Source: Beroe forskalii (taxonomy: Eukaryota > Ctenophora > Nuda > Beroida > Beroidae). Taken from it: a stretch of DNA of 64,000 bases. A model generated the notes under the pieces. It searched no databases, had not been told where the DNA came from, and saw only the letters and a list, made by a program, of their open reading frames with translations. The stretch lies in NCBI GenBank assembly GCA_011033025.1, contig WFMF01000360.1, forward strand, positions 118,165 through 182,164. The letters are read 5' to 3'. The position numbers and the translations under genes are program-made. Positions 36,855-49,600 of the stretch are shown here, one piece after another. Positions within the stretch are counted from its first letter, which is position 1; the number at the start of each line of letters is the position of its first letter.

Positions 36855-39800
36855 GTTGGCATGGAGTCCAATGAAGCAAACCTTGAAAATCTACACATAC
36901 ATGATGATGTAAGTACATATGTTATTCAATGCTTTCAAAACATCATAGCAGGTACTCACAACCTACATTGATTTAATATTTTCATAAATTTCCATGTTGC
37001 TATTAAACTATTGATTTGGTTGCCTTTTATTTATTTGGTTATTTGAAACTTATGGGGGCATGATGAATGATTATCCTATCAGGCAGCAGGAATTTAAGTT
37101 AGTGACATTTATTGTAACTTAATATTTGTAGCAAACTGCAGACCTTGCATGCACCCTGGTCCATGGTAATATTTTCATTGATTCTTTATTGATCCTTTTA
37201 TAATATTTCCTGTATAATATGAATGCTGTTGGGAATTCTCGTTCATATTTCTGTGGCTCTCCCTTTCTCCGAATAAAATGTCAGATGTTATGAAGGAAGG
37301 TGAAAACAGCTCAGCCCCAGCAGTGGGGGATTTACACTGTCTCACTGCCATTTAATTGGCTTATCTCTATTAGTGCACTTATCAGCTGTCAAGTAACTTA
37401 CCACTTATAATTAAGTGTTATTTTGTATATTTTCTTTGTATTATTATCTTGAGTCTCCATTGAATTTTGATCATTTCAGCTTGATAGTCATGTAGAGTTA
37501 ATCTATGACCAGGACATTAAACATAATCATTAGACTTCTATACTATGAGTGTATGCTGTTGTGTGTACAATAATAATTCAAGTATCCATGTGACTTCTTT
37601 GGTGAAAGCTTATCTTTTCAGAACACCAGTCTAGCATCAAGTACAATAACAGGTGGTACAGTGACCCAGGGTGGTTCCAGCAACAGGTTAGCAATTAGAA
37701 TATTCTTCAAAATTTTTTCCCAAAACCAAAAAGGATTTGGTTGTGATGGTCCGCGGCAGTTTTAAGGCGTTCTTTACTGTAAAACCCATGATATGAGAAA
37801 GAACGCGACGGTTAAAACTGCTGCAACGTCACTTACAAACTACACAGCATTCACGTAACGTTAATGCATCGAAAAAGTGCCGTTGCGGCAGTTTTAACCG
37901 TCGCGTTCTTTCTCATATCATGGGTTTTACAGTAAAGAACGCCTTAAAACTGCCGCGGACCATCACAACCAAATCCTTTTTGGTTTTGGGAAAAAATATC
38001 ACCCTTTTTCTGTGCCGAGATATTGAAATTTGGCGTCAAATCACGCGTAAAAATTCGCGTTACCTAGCATAACTGATGACGTCACAATTACGTCATAAAA
38101 TTAGATAAGCTATCTGAGACTCATTCATTTACACAGTTAGGACTATGACCGACAACATATCCAAAGATGAAGTTCTGGGGTGGTCCCGTTCTCTCTCCTC
38201 TAGCTTCACAAGTTTTGCCAGTTTTTGGAATTTTTTTCGTGTCAAAGTGCTTCGAAAAATCGCAAATATCTCAATGATGCCATAGAGCCCGGAACTTTTT
38301 GAGCACATTTTTTAAAAGAACATTAAATTTCCTTTCTACGCTAGGAGGAGCATTTTTTCCTATCTCAAAAGCTTCATACCGAAAAATTGCGTTGAAAAAC
38401 GCCTATTTTTGGGAAAATCTACATTTGAAATTCTTAGTTTTGTGACGTCATTATGACGTCATTATCATGACGTAAATTAGTTTTTAAGGCCACTATTTGT
38501 AAGTTCTATCTTTCTACTTTCCAACGCTGGGTCGATGAGCTCTGTATCTTTTATGGTTCCCGAGATATCGCCGTTTAAATAGGGTATACTTCGTGCACTA
38601 AAGCGTCATCTCTCGTATATGTATATACCTCTATATATCTATATATATGTATGTATGTATATATATATATATGTATGTATATATATGGTCGTAACCCAAT
38701 TTAACAAGAACACCCTCGATTTTTGCAATATTCAAGTTGTAATATCTCGGCCATTTTTCATCCGATTGACCTGAAATTTTGACAGTTGCACCTTTGACCT
38801 CTAAACATGTAATGTTCAAATTTTAGTGCGATTTCGGCAACGGGAACTTGCTCAAATTTCAACGTGAAATATGGCGAATCCATGAAAACATATAGTTGGG
38901 GGCTGGCAAGCAAAGTTACATAAACTCACTCCCGATGCTCGGAGGCTCGTGTACTGTTAGAATCGCCGTTCAATGCTCGCCCTCGGACCCTTCGGGTCCT
39001 CGGGCTCGCGCTCGGGCCTTCGGCCCTCGCACTGTTAGGTCCGCCGTTCAATGCTCGCCCTCGGGCCCTTCGGGCCCTCGGGCTCGCAAGCCGCCGCGGG
39101 GGGCTTGCCAGCCCCCTGATCAAATATATGCAGATCTGAATTTCCGTAAAGTTATCTGTTATAAATATCCTCGAATATGAGATATCCTAAATATCCCAAG
39201 CACAAGATGTTCATCTGTTTAACTCTTGCATACTTTCATGGCGTACTTTTATGGTCCATTATAATTTCATGATGATAGGTAATATAACAAAGTTAAAACA
39301 TAACATATATTGCTCTGCATAGCTGGAGGTAAGTTACAAAGTTACAATTTTGTGTACATAGTAAGTGCTGTAAAGCCTTCTTCCATGACATTTACCCAGG
39401 TTTAACTCGCACACGTGTGTGTGACCATTTACTGGGCACTTGCTAGGTTTGGCAGGGATTTATCATGTACAGGATAGACTGCTCATTAGCAATAGGCAGT
39501 CAGATATCATCGAAGTGCCGTTGTAAATCCTTATGATGACATATTTCTGAAATTTGTCTATTTTCGCATTGGGCTTGTATCTATTAGTACCTATGCATAT
39601 AATGAGTGTGGATGTCGCATAGGAATATATTAATATATTTAAATATGCTACATGGCTGTTTGTGAGTCTGTATTATTATTATTATTATTATTTTCATTAT
39701 TTTTAATACTGACATAAATTTGTCATTAGTCCCCCCCCCCCTTACTACGACTTATGTAACGTTGATTCTACTTAAATATGAAAGTGAAATATTGCTCATT

Positions 39801-42429
39801 ACATATGCGAATTTGATGAGATGAAACATTATTTATTCATTCATAACTCTACAATTTTCAGATGTTTGGACTATTGAAAATGGTAACAAGTTTGTGCATT
39901 CAATAATAGTTTTATGCTACAAGCTAATTCTTTACGATTTACTAGCTGACTTCTTTTTAAATTCTGCTGCTTCAAAACGGGATGCTTCTCACCTCTGAAA
40001 ACCAATTAAAGTTATGAATGTTTTTGAATAAAACATTCTATATAATATACATACTGTACTATCAGTCAGCCTAGAAGCAAATGATGGATGAATTAATCAT
40101 TAATGTACCCAATTTTCCCAAGGCTTGTCAGTCCGGTATGCTTGAACCTGGAAAGCTGGAATGCTGCCAATTTCAAAATTTATGATAACATACATCTTCT
40201 TTCAGGAACTGTATCCTTGAAATATTTCTAACAAAATATTTCAGACGAGGCTTTGCTACGCGCTGTGAATGAACCTGTACTATTTTGCAATTGGATGCAA
40301 GTTAATTCCCCCCTAATTTGCATGAACAAAATACGTTACTGAATGTATATATTTTTGATATGTGGGACTTTTATTACTAACATAAATATTACAAGATAGA
40401 ATCAAAAGTTCCTTTTTGAAGAATGAATTTTGTGAAAATTTTATTTGTTATTATTGGCGTGTAGGTGCTGAACATTTAATCCTTTTTAATTGTTCCGTCC
40501 CCCGTACTGTACAAATTACCTTGCATCCGAATCATTTGATGCATAGCAAAAGTAGCATGTCTTTCACAGAATTAGTGTAAAACCATTAGGCTGTAGTTAA
40601 TGACGTCATTATCATAGTTCAACGTGGTCCTTTGATAACGTTGACCTACTTATAGCTTCTTTTCGACCTATCTACAGTTAAATTTTCAGTACAGATTACA
40701 GCATAATATCAATACTCTGATTCAGCAATGATTATTTTGCTGGACGTCATACAAAGCTTGGTTTGGAACCATTTCCATGGATAAAATCAAGTTTTTAACA
40801 CTTTTTACGTGTTCAATACGTAAATAAATTTTAAAACTATTGTGAGGCTGTGGGCATTATTTGAACTAACAACTACTTTGCAGGCTACAGCAACCAGCTG
40901 GCAACTGAGAAATTATTCAAAATTCATCCGATATATGTGTGAATAACACCGAAATATATCAATGAAATATTTCATTATTATGTGCCGTCACTTATTACCA
41001 TGTTCTTCCAATCAATGAAATTTGGCATTTTTGTCATGATCCAAATATTATGCATTAGGTAGTGAATCCTCAAAAATTTGGATGAATTCATTCAATTTAA
41101 AGATTGTGTTCACAGATAGATGCGGATTTGGGATTTTCCGACATTACCCGATCATGGGTATTTCGGAGTATTTTAATCCCCCCCCCCCACTCGTTATGAT
41201 GTTATAAGTACCAGATTTTGGTATTTGTAAAAATAACATGAAGCTGAATCATTCTCCCCCCCCCCGTATCGAACACTTGTTACGTGTTCAATACGTAAAT
41301 AAATTTTAAAACTATTGTGAGCATTATTTGAGCTAACAACTACTTCGCAGGCTACAGCAACCCGCTGACGACTTAGAAATTATTCACAATTCATATGATA
41401 TATGTGTGAATAACACCGAAATATTCATTGAAATATTCAAAATTATTTTATGCCGTCACTTATCACCATGTTCTTCAAATCAATAATATTTGGCATTTTT
41501 GTCATGATCCAAATATGCATTAAGTAGTGACTTCTCAAAACTTTTGATGAATTCATTCATTTCTAAAGATAGAGCTCACAGATAGATGCGGATTTGGGAT
41601 TTTCCGACATTACCCGATCATGGGTATTTCGGAGTATTTTAGTCCCCCCCACTCGCTATGATGTTATAAGTACCAGATTTTGGTATTTGTTACAATAACA
41701 TGAAGCTGAATCAATCCCCCCCTTCGTATTGAACACTTGTTACGTGTTCAATACGTAAATGAATTTTAAAACTATTGTGAGCATTATTTGAGCTAACAAC
41801 TACTTCGCAGGCTACAGCAACCCGCTGACGACTTAAAAATTATTCACAATTCATATGATATATGTGTGAATAACACCGAAATATTCATTGAAATATTCAA
41901 AATTATTTTATGCCGTCATGATCCAAATATGCATTAAGTAGTGACTTCTCAAAACTTTGGATGAATTCATTCAATTTAAAGATTGAGTTCACAGATAGAT
42001 GCGGATTTGGGATTTTCCGACATTACCCTATCATGGGTATTTCGGAGTATTTTAATCCCCCCCCCACTCGCTATGATTTTATAAGTACCATATTTTGGTA
42101 TTTGTTACAATAACATGAAGCTGAATCATTCCCCCCCCGCCTACAATACTGATAGTTATGATTTTAACTTGCGCGACTAGCGATACGCGCGTCTAAAACA
42201 ATTGTCAATTATAGGTGAAAATATTTCTAAAAACTCGTACTTTCATTTAGATCCTAGTCCTCCAAATCTGCTATCTTTTAAGCAATTTGTTACTAAATTC
42301 CTACAGCAACTTTCACAAGAATCGTGCATCCGCGGTGACAAAATAGCAGCTTCAAACCAGCCCTATCTAACACCAATTTTAACCGTCACAGAAGCAGCCA
42401 AGACGTGGAAGAGGAAAAGAAAAATCTCG
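36855..42429 (+). CDS. Unrecognised gene, right-arm copy, three exons (partial)
   Basis: Mirror copy of the left-arm gene. Exon a 36855-36908 (ATG at 36861), exon b 37622-37686, exon c 42392-42429; acceptors CTGATAG, CTTTTCAG, CACAG and donors GTAAGT, GTTAGC, GTAGGT. Phases 0, 2 and 1 link without a frame break to an acidic, Ser/Thr-rich product beginning MESNEANLENLHIHDD. All nucleotide differences from the left copy within these exons are silent (AGT/AGC, ACA/ACG, GTG/GTT, GGT/GGA, GGT/GGC, GAG/GAA). The intron between exons b and c holds the right-only 1.4-kb insertion and the tandem triplication and is about 4.7 kb, against 2.4 kb in the left copy. No domain recognised; function unknown. 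Confidence 0.6.
37712..37997. repeat. 286-bp palindrome with 123-bp arms
   Basis: Arms 37712-37834 and 37875-37997 are inverted copies with only two mismatches seen, both at the loop end; the loop is 40 bases. They contain AAGGCGTTCTTTACTGTAAA and its complement. The match is far better than anything else in the arms, so this is young or kept by conversion. It lies inside the right-only insertion. It could be a MITE or yield a long double-stranded RNA. Confidence 0.95.
38615..38690. repeat. AT/GTAT microsatellite
   Basis: Irregular run of TATA, TATG and TGTA units inside the right-only insertion. Confidence 0.9.
38898..39116. mobile_element. GC-rich 219-bp element with 14-bp inverted ends
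   Basis: Ends GGGGGCTGGCAAGC and its exact complement. Inside are two direct repeats of about 58 bp, each starting ACTGTTAG and containing CGCCGTTCAATGCTCGCCCT, and several hairpins of the GGACCC-TTC-GGGTCC kind. GC content is far above the surroundings. An open frame of 94 codons crosses it, but its content is only the hairpin repeats. No clear target duplication. Confidence 0.75.
40806..42140. repeat. Three tandem copies of a 460-475-bp unit
   Basis: Units start at TACGTGTTCAATACGTAAAT near 40806, 41281 and 41741. Each ends with GAAGCTGAATCA and a C-run. The third lacks about 45 bp. The left arm has one copy (about 19600-20060). C-runs differ in length between copies. Confidence 0.9.
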
Positions 42430-43671
42430 GTAGGTCAGTTGTTGTGTATGTTGCTACGTTTGTTCTTTTGTTGGTGTGTTATTTAGTTTGTACGTATGTC
42501 AGTTAACAGTTTGTGCGTGATGGGTCAGCTTGTCAGTGATTAAGTCCCAAGTTGTCAATGTTCGATGTTATGGTTCTAAGTCGAGCTTACTGCTTAACTT
42601 CTGTCACATTATGTGAGTTTCTGTTACATTTCATTCTCTGGTGAGTTTAAACTCGAGCCTGAGAACCTAAAACTGACAAATTTCAAAATCTTTAAAATTT
42701 AAACTTTTAAATTTGAAACCAAACATGAACTCCAAACAACCGTGGTTATCTCACAAGCATACGAAACATGACCTAGCACCAGATTTATTATTTAGGAAAT
42801 ATCTAAAGAACCTAAAATGAAATCTTAGGATGACTGTCTAGTAATTTCCGCGACATATAATTCCAGTGCTAGAGTTTTTGTTAAACTGGAACACTCTGAA
42901 ATACGAAATATTAAAGCAATATCATGGAACTAAATGAATCATGAGCAGTCAGAACCTGGTTCAGGTGCAGCGAAGTCGGGAAGTCCGACTTAACCGGACG
43001 GTTTCCCCAATTTCATGAATTTCCGGTCCAGTAGCCAAAACGCTGGACCGGTTGGTTCGTATAAATGACTGCAAGGAAGCGATCGACTTATACGATCTAA
43101 GGACTAAGAATTTGAGGTTGACTTGGATACTCAAGTCCCTGGTGGTGTTTTGAGTTCGATATTTTCTATTTTGATTTTTCGAAATTCGAATATTTCTCGC
43201 CACATGTTTCTAAGCTCTGAGGTCTGCAGATTCTAAAAATATCCCCAAATTCTCACTCCTCATCCGAAACAATAATTAGCCATCATATGCAGAGTTCTAT
43301 GCAGAATGCAGATGGAATGTTCTAAAAATATCCCCCAATCTCACTTCTGTCACACGGCTCGTGCTCTTAAAGCCGCCGGATACACAGTGCATATATTATA
43401 CTACTACTCATATATCCAAGATGTATCTAATATCAGGTGTGCTTGTGTATGGGAACTATACTAACTTAACGTTGTTTGGAGAGGTATATGCGCTTGATAA
43501 TGACATCATTATCATGGTTAAATAATTGGTGATGAGGTAATGCAATCGCTTATTTCCCGTTCATCTGGATGTCAGTGTAGTATTGTATACTATAACTACA
43601 AGTGTATCTGACATATAGTGTACGGTTAAACTATACTAATAAGTTGGAGAAATATTACCTTGATAATGAAG

Positions 43672-46600
43672 TCATTCTAAAAAAATTATGGGCCAGGACC
43701 ACGCCCTGTTGAGGGGACTATCGTCTTGTATCAGTTCTGCTGTCTGCCACGTCACACCATCGTCTAGCGTAACGTCAACCCTGATCACCTGGGGATAACA
43801 ATATGTGAGACAGACAGTAATGTGCATGCAGATACAGACAAATACAGACAATGTTAAGCACGGAGCCACACACAGACAGCGATATGGTAGCAGACACAGA
43901 CAGCCACTTGAGTGACAAGAAAAAACATTCAAGCCTTTATGAACAGCATAAAATATCAGGGTCACAGGATGGTTGATTTCCAAAATCAGACGTGCTCTAT
44001 TCAATGCCTCAAATTCACATAAGATTTTTGCGTGCAGTGAAAATTTGAAAAATCTAATTCTGCGGAAGGAATGGATTTATTTCTGGTACATTTTGACCTG
44101 TTCCATTTCAGAGTGTACTGTTATCGCACTGCACCATCTCAGATTACAGAATAAAGTTCGAATGACGATTGTTTTAAATGACATTTTTAAGCCCACCACA
44201 TACATGAGATCCATTACATGGTTCCGTAAAAAAAGAGCATTCAAATTAAGGAACATGAAGGTTGTACCAAGTAACTAAATCAAAATCTATGTTCTAAGAA
44301 GTGGCATTTCACACATCAAAACCGATCAAATTACGAATCAAATGACAGAATCACAGCATGCAAATCATATGAACGTTTGTTAACCTTCGCCCCTGCGCCG
44401 CTGTATGCATACCCTTTCAAATGTATCTTTCCATCGGAAACTGTGACACTTCCCCCGTTCAACGGGTCACATACCTGAAATGGTATTTCTTTTTAAAAGA
44501 GCTTTCAGCATTGCAACATACATAACTCAGTACTCAATACAGTCAAATTTAAGCCCAAAGAACAAAGAGGGTGGTGTCATTCCCCCAGTATGGATCTAAA
44601 CCAACGCACTTCACTGTCTAATATGCTGAATTGAAAGGAATGTGCGAAGAAGGAAATGTGTGAAAGTATTAATGTTGATTCAATCTTCATTGATATTACT
44701 GTAGCAATGGTAAATAATCTCTTCCAGTAAAGTAGTAAAACAGTAAGAATTCCTTACAAACCATGCTAGTGACTGGTTGGTTTTGTATGGAAACCGCATA
44801 TTTATCATCGAAGTCAACGTTATGCCAATCGATACTCGGATTAAAACCTGAAATATGTATTAAATATTAGACTCTTCATTTTAAGTGTATACCCATTAAA
44901 CGAGCTCAGAGAATAAGTATTCATAACTTACAAAATATATGTGAATCTAGGAAGACGATTCTAACTTTCCAGAATTAAATACAAACATAGAAGCCCGAAC
45001 ATCTTAAATTAGATATTAAATAAAATCAAACAATTCTGAGACACTCTCAAAGTTACACATTTACAAAATCAAAGTCAGACAACGCAACAAACGAACAAAC
45101 CAATGAAAACACGGACAAACAAACCAATGATAACACGGACAAACAAACACACCAACCCTTGTAATCCCTCCTCTGCCAGTGACTGTGACTCTCCTCCTCG
45201 CTTAACGTTATGTTACCCACCCACTTCACGTTACGAGCTCCTACCACACCCGGAGCAACCAATCTCACGGGGTAACCGTGGTCACGTGGTAACACCTCAC
45301 CTGGGGAGTAACCAGGGTTACCGTGGTAACACTTCGCATGGGGAATAACCAGGGTTACCATGGTAACACTTCACTTGGGGATTAACCAGGGTTACCATGG
45401 TAACACTTCGCCTGGGAATAACCAGGGTTACCATGGTAACACTTCATCTGGGGAGTAACCAGGGTTACCGTGGTAACACTTCGCATGGGGAATAACCAGG
45501 GTTACCATGGTAACACTTTACCTGGGGATTAACCAGGGTTACATGGTAACGGTTCACCTGGGGAGCTACCAGGGTTACAGGGTTACCATGGTAACGCTTC
45601 ACCTGGTGAGGAATCAGGGTTACAAGGTAACTGAATTGAACTGATGTGAAAAAATATCAGTGAATATCACTGTGAAAAACTGTGGTCACGCGCCAAGTGA
45701 AGCTGTTTTAGCCCAAGACACTAATGATTCGTAGGTACTCTGAGCCAATAAACTAGAATACAATCTAATCGCTACAGTTTTTCAGCGATTGTGTACAACC
45801 TGTACGCAAATCACTGAATATTCTAAGATTCTATAACAATTCCACAACATTTTTTTTCAAAACATTCACCGGAATCCCCAATGATAATTCCCTTACTGAA
45901 TAGACAAGACACCACATAATTCGATAATGCAAGGTCCGGTGACCGGCAGAGGGTTATAAGTATTTGACTTTATCCATGTAAAGGAGCCTTTTTTAGTACT
46001 TTGCGCACGCAAGTGTGCCTCGGGAGTCAAATTCAGAGGAGAGCGAGAGTCTGAGAGAGTTTTCGGAGAAAAGCGCTCGCGCTCGAATAAGCAGGTATTC
46101 ATAACAGGCGGTAAATATTCTGATGAAAATGTAAGCGACGGTCCCTTGTATTTTGAAAATTTATTAAAAAAAGGAAAGCTACCGTTCATCTTGAGAGCAA
46201 GTATAACGTCTTGTCTGGGGTCGACCGCTTTCTCAATGAGGATAGACGCCCCGTAGGGCGACCCATCTGGTCCGTAGTCAACACCTGTAATGCAGTGCTG
46301 ATTTATATCGCAGGTATTGAAAAATAGAAAGTGAGAACTGAATCAGATCAAGATCAGCGGTTATGTTTCATCTTATCATGTTATTCTCACGTGAGAAATA
46401 TTTGAATCCTGGATTCTATTTGAGAACTCCTAACTTCCTAATATCATTACGGATCATGATAAAACGCCAAATGTCAATAGTAAAATAATGTGGGAATGTA
46501 AAACCTGTGAACTTGTTTTCTGAGTAGTTCAGCCCTGTGTTAACATGGAAATTCTCAAGCAAGATCTACTTTATGAAGTGACATCCGATACTTCTAGGAA

Positions 46601-49600
46601 TGAACTGAATGAACAGGCAGAGGAGAAAAGAAGTCAAGGGAATATTTGAAATTATTATTAGATCTCAAAAATAGACTCATGATATCTCCAGTTCTCTCGT
46701 TTTCCCTGACTTGAAGCTCGGTAAATGAGATTTCATGAAAGGGTAACGCTGGCAGATTGTGTGTTATGCAGCATCAAACTAACGAGGAAGTGCACCTTTA
46801 TCGCGTTTCTCTGAAGATTCTAACAAGATAAAACCGTTGCAAATTGAATCCTTGGAACCTTTTAGCACGTTTTATTGCCCCGATTGTTGAGCTGAGAGCC
46901 AACAAACTACCCGTGACTAGAGGAGGATAGACAATCCGGCGTCACCAGTGGACTACCTTGCCTCATGATAATGACTCCAATTTCTACTTCCAATCATACT
47001 TTATTATTTACTTTGTGCACAACCTACACAGCCCTTCTCCTCACAGAATCTAACCAACCTGCACTACTTCTTATTACTTTATTAGGAAGTGCAGATACAT
47101 TTACTCAGATTTAGGTAGAAATAGAAAAAAGAATATCACTGTGTGTACCAGTAGAAATAGTAAGAATATGGAGCTGTGTACCAGTAGAAAGAGGAAGAAT
47201 ATGTCTTTGTAACAGTGGAACTGATGATTGAGTAGAGCACGTCACTACGAATCCCAGGCCACGGTTATCTCCATTATGTTGTTCTTATCAGACATCCGGT
47301 ATGGCAGTGTGTTACTGTTGCTTTAAGTGCGTGGTTGCTTGAAATTGTTGTTTCTGGTCAGGGTCTGCCACCCGTGGCATGCAGCATGTATTCTAGTGAG
47401 ATGAAAATTGTGGATTACGTACGAAATTCCCATAGATTGATTGAGTCGGATTGAGTTGTTTTTATGTTCCAGAATCCAGTTTTTCGCGTCAAAGAATGTG
47501 TCATGATACAATGAAAACTCAGCTCACAAGAGTTTATTAATTCAGTGATCTTTGAAAATCAATAAATTTTCCAAAACTTTTTTATAATATCAAAAGTGTT
47601 GGCAAAATTTTTAATATTTACTTATTTATTTGATATTAGACTAAAAACTTATGCAGGTTAGACGTTATGAAGAGGCAGTCTTTACTCGTGTCCCTATTCT
47701 TACTTTGCTGCTATTGCCAGAATCTAAGCCGGTTAGAAAAGAGGACTGAACAGTTGAAGTCGCTGCAGAAACATATGATTTGTTTCATTCATAACGTGGC
47801 AGCGAAAGAAAGCCAAAAGGCGGAACATTGTGGAGAACTTATAAAAATGACCGAGCTGTGGGAACGGATGAAGAATTATAATCGCAGCGGCGTGCCTTAT
47901 TCTAAAATTGAACAGCAGCAAATTGTTTGGATGAGGGAACAAATTCCCTTTGCGTATTATATTTCTAAATACATACTTAAAAAAGAAAGCATAATTGGAG
48001 ATAACATAACGGGAAATGAAAACAAAATATGGTTGGGAATCCATAAAGCATTTGAACAATCTGTCCGGAGTGGAATTAGGAAAGTGATGCCAGCAGGACC
48101 ACCATCATGTGCCCCGAGAAGGACCGTTACAGATTGTAATGCTGCTAACACCACATGTACAACAAGCACACCAACAACTTCCAGCACAACAACGTTAACA
48201 GACAGAAATAACTCATACACTCCAACTCGAAATGAAACACATCCTTCTGATAACAATGAAACAGGAGGAGATCACAACGTTACTCCTCGGAAAAGAACGG
48301 AAACTAAAAGGGCGTCCAACGTCAGTCCATCCCCACTGGAAAGTAAGAAAAGAGGTAAGGAAATCCTGGTGTACATCCTAATTCCAGTGCTAGTTGTGGG
48401 AATCATTGCTGCGGTATCCTTCAGAGCTCTAAAGCAAAGGTTCATGGAAATGGTAGACCGGAACTCAGAAACCGCAACCCCTCCTAACCCTCCAACGACT
48501 AGCAATAATAACAATAGGGAGGAGAGACCTAAGATAACCCATTTAACACCGGGTTTAGGGTCTCAATCAAGTCCTACAAACGTAGGAAGTAGAAGGGGGA
48601 GTGAGGTGAAGGGGAGTAGAAGGGGGAGTGAGGTGAAGGGGAGTAGAATGGGGAGTGAGGTGAAGGGGAGTAATGGGGAGGGTGATAGCTCCCATTTTTA
48701 TGAAGATGCGTACACCATCAACTCACCCCGACCCTATCTGAATGCCGGTGGTGATGAGGTAGAGTACAGCACGCTGACAGGCGGTTTAATGAGCGAGGAA
48801 GGGCTTCAGTCAACTGATGCAGAGACGAACGAAGGTGGTTATCATGTTCTCAACAAAAAATCAGGCTCATCTTCGAGTGAGAAGGGTGCCAATATGAGCA
48901 AGTCATGTGATGAATTAGGAACTGTTTGTGAGTCATTATACGATGATATTGAAGACTTGAAACCTAACATATCATCGAAGTTAGAGGCAATCTACAAGAG
49001 CAGTGAATTATTCGAAGCTGACAAGCGGGCAATCTCACGACAGAAGAAAGCACGATGGGAAGATCGCCGATATAGCTCAAATTTGGAAGTTGCCACTGCA
49101 CTTGGAAATAGAACCCCATCACCTAAAACCAACAATAACCGCTACAGCACAGGATTGGATCTGCAAAACCACCCAGCCCTCCTTAGAATTTTCTCAAGTC
49201 CAGTGGAATCCAAAAGCTACAGCACCAACTTAGACCTTTCAGCCTCAGGGTTGTTGCGACAAAGTTCATCACCAGTGTTCACAGCTGAAGATTTGAATGC
49301 AGTGCAATGTGACGATGAAGAGGATCCCTATGAAATACCCCATGAAATTATCTATGACAACATGAATGTTGGTCGAGATTTGAATGCAGTGCAATGTGAA
49401 AATGAAGAAGATCCCTATGAAATACCCCATGAAATTATCTATGACAACATGAATGTTGGTCGAGATTTGAATGCAGTGCAATGTGAAAATGAAGAAGATC
49501 CCTATGAAGTGCCCGAAGAAGTTATCTATGACAACATGAATGTTGATCAAGGAAACAGCACAAAAATCAACCATGACAACGTTTCAGAATCCTCCAATAG

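Larger units (their letters stand above)
37710..39118. mobile_element. Insertion present only in the right arm
   Basis: About 1.4 kb breaks the arm-to-arm match between sequence corresponding to 21780 and to 21755 in the left arm. It contains, in order, the 286-bp palindrome, a stretch with repeated (CGAGATATNG...) phrases and TGACGTCA sites, an AT microsatellite (38615-38690) and the GC-rich element 38898-39116. No coding frame. Confidence 0.7.
35190..43680 (-). repeat. Right arm of a 26-kb inverted duplication
   Basis: Reverse complement of 17805-25490 with moderate divergence. Right-only segments: two short insertions (35342-35415, 36102-36173), a 1.4-kb block (about 37710-39118) and two extra tandem copies of a 460-475-bp unit (40806-42140). 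The outer end abuts, or cuts into, the last readable sulfite oxidase exon at about 43680-43685. The spacer between the arms is 9.7 kb and contains the whole readable protease gene. Confidence 0.95.

Noticed and set aside
37712..37997. Assembly artefact as explanation for the palindrome and the large arms
   Set aside because: The arms differ by silent exon changes, private insertions with target duplications and different tandem copy numbers, which a folded assembly would not produce. The small palindrome alone could still be a chimeric read effect.
38896..39180. 94-codon Arg/Pro/Ser-rich plus-strand frame
   Set aside because: Its content is produced by the GC-rich hairpin repeats of the 219-bp element; no similarity or splice context.
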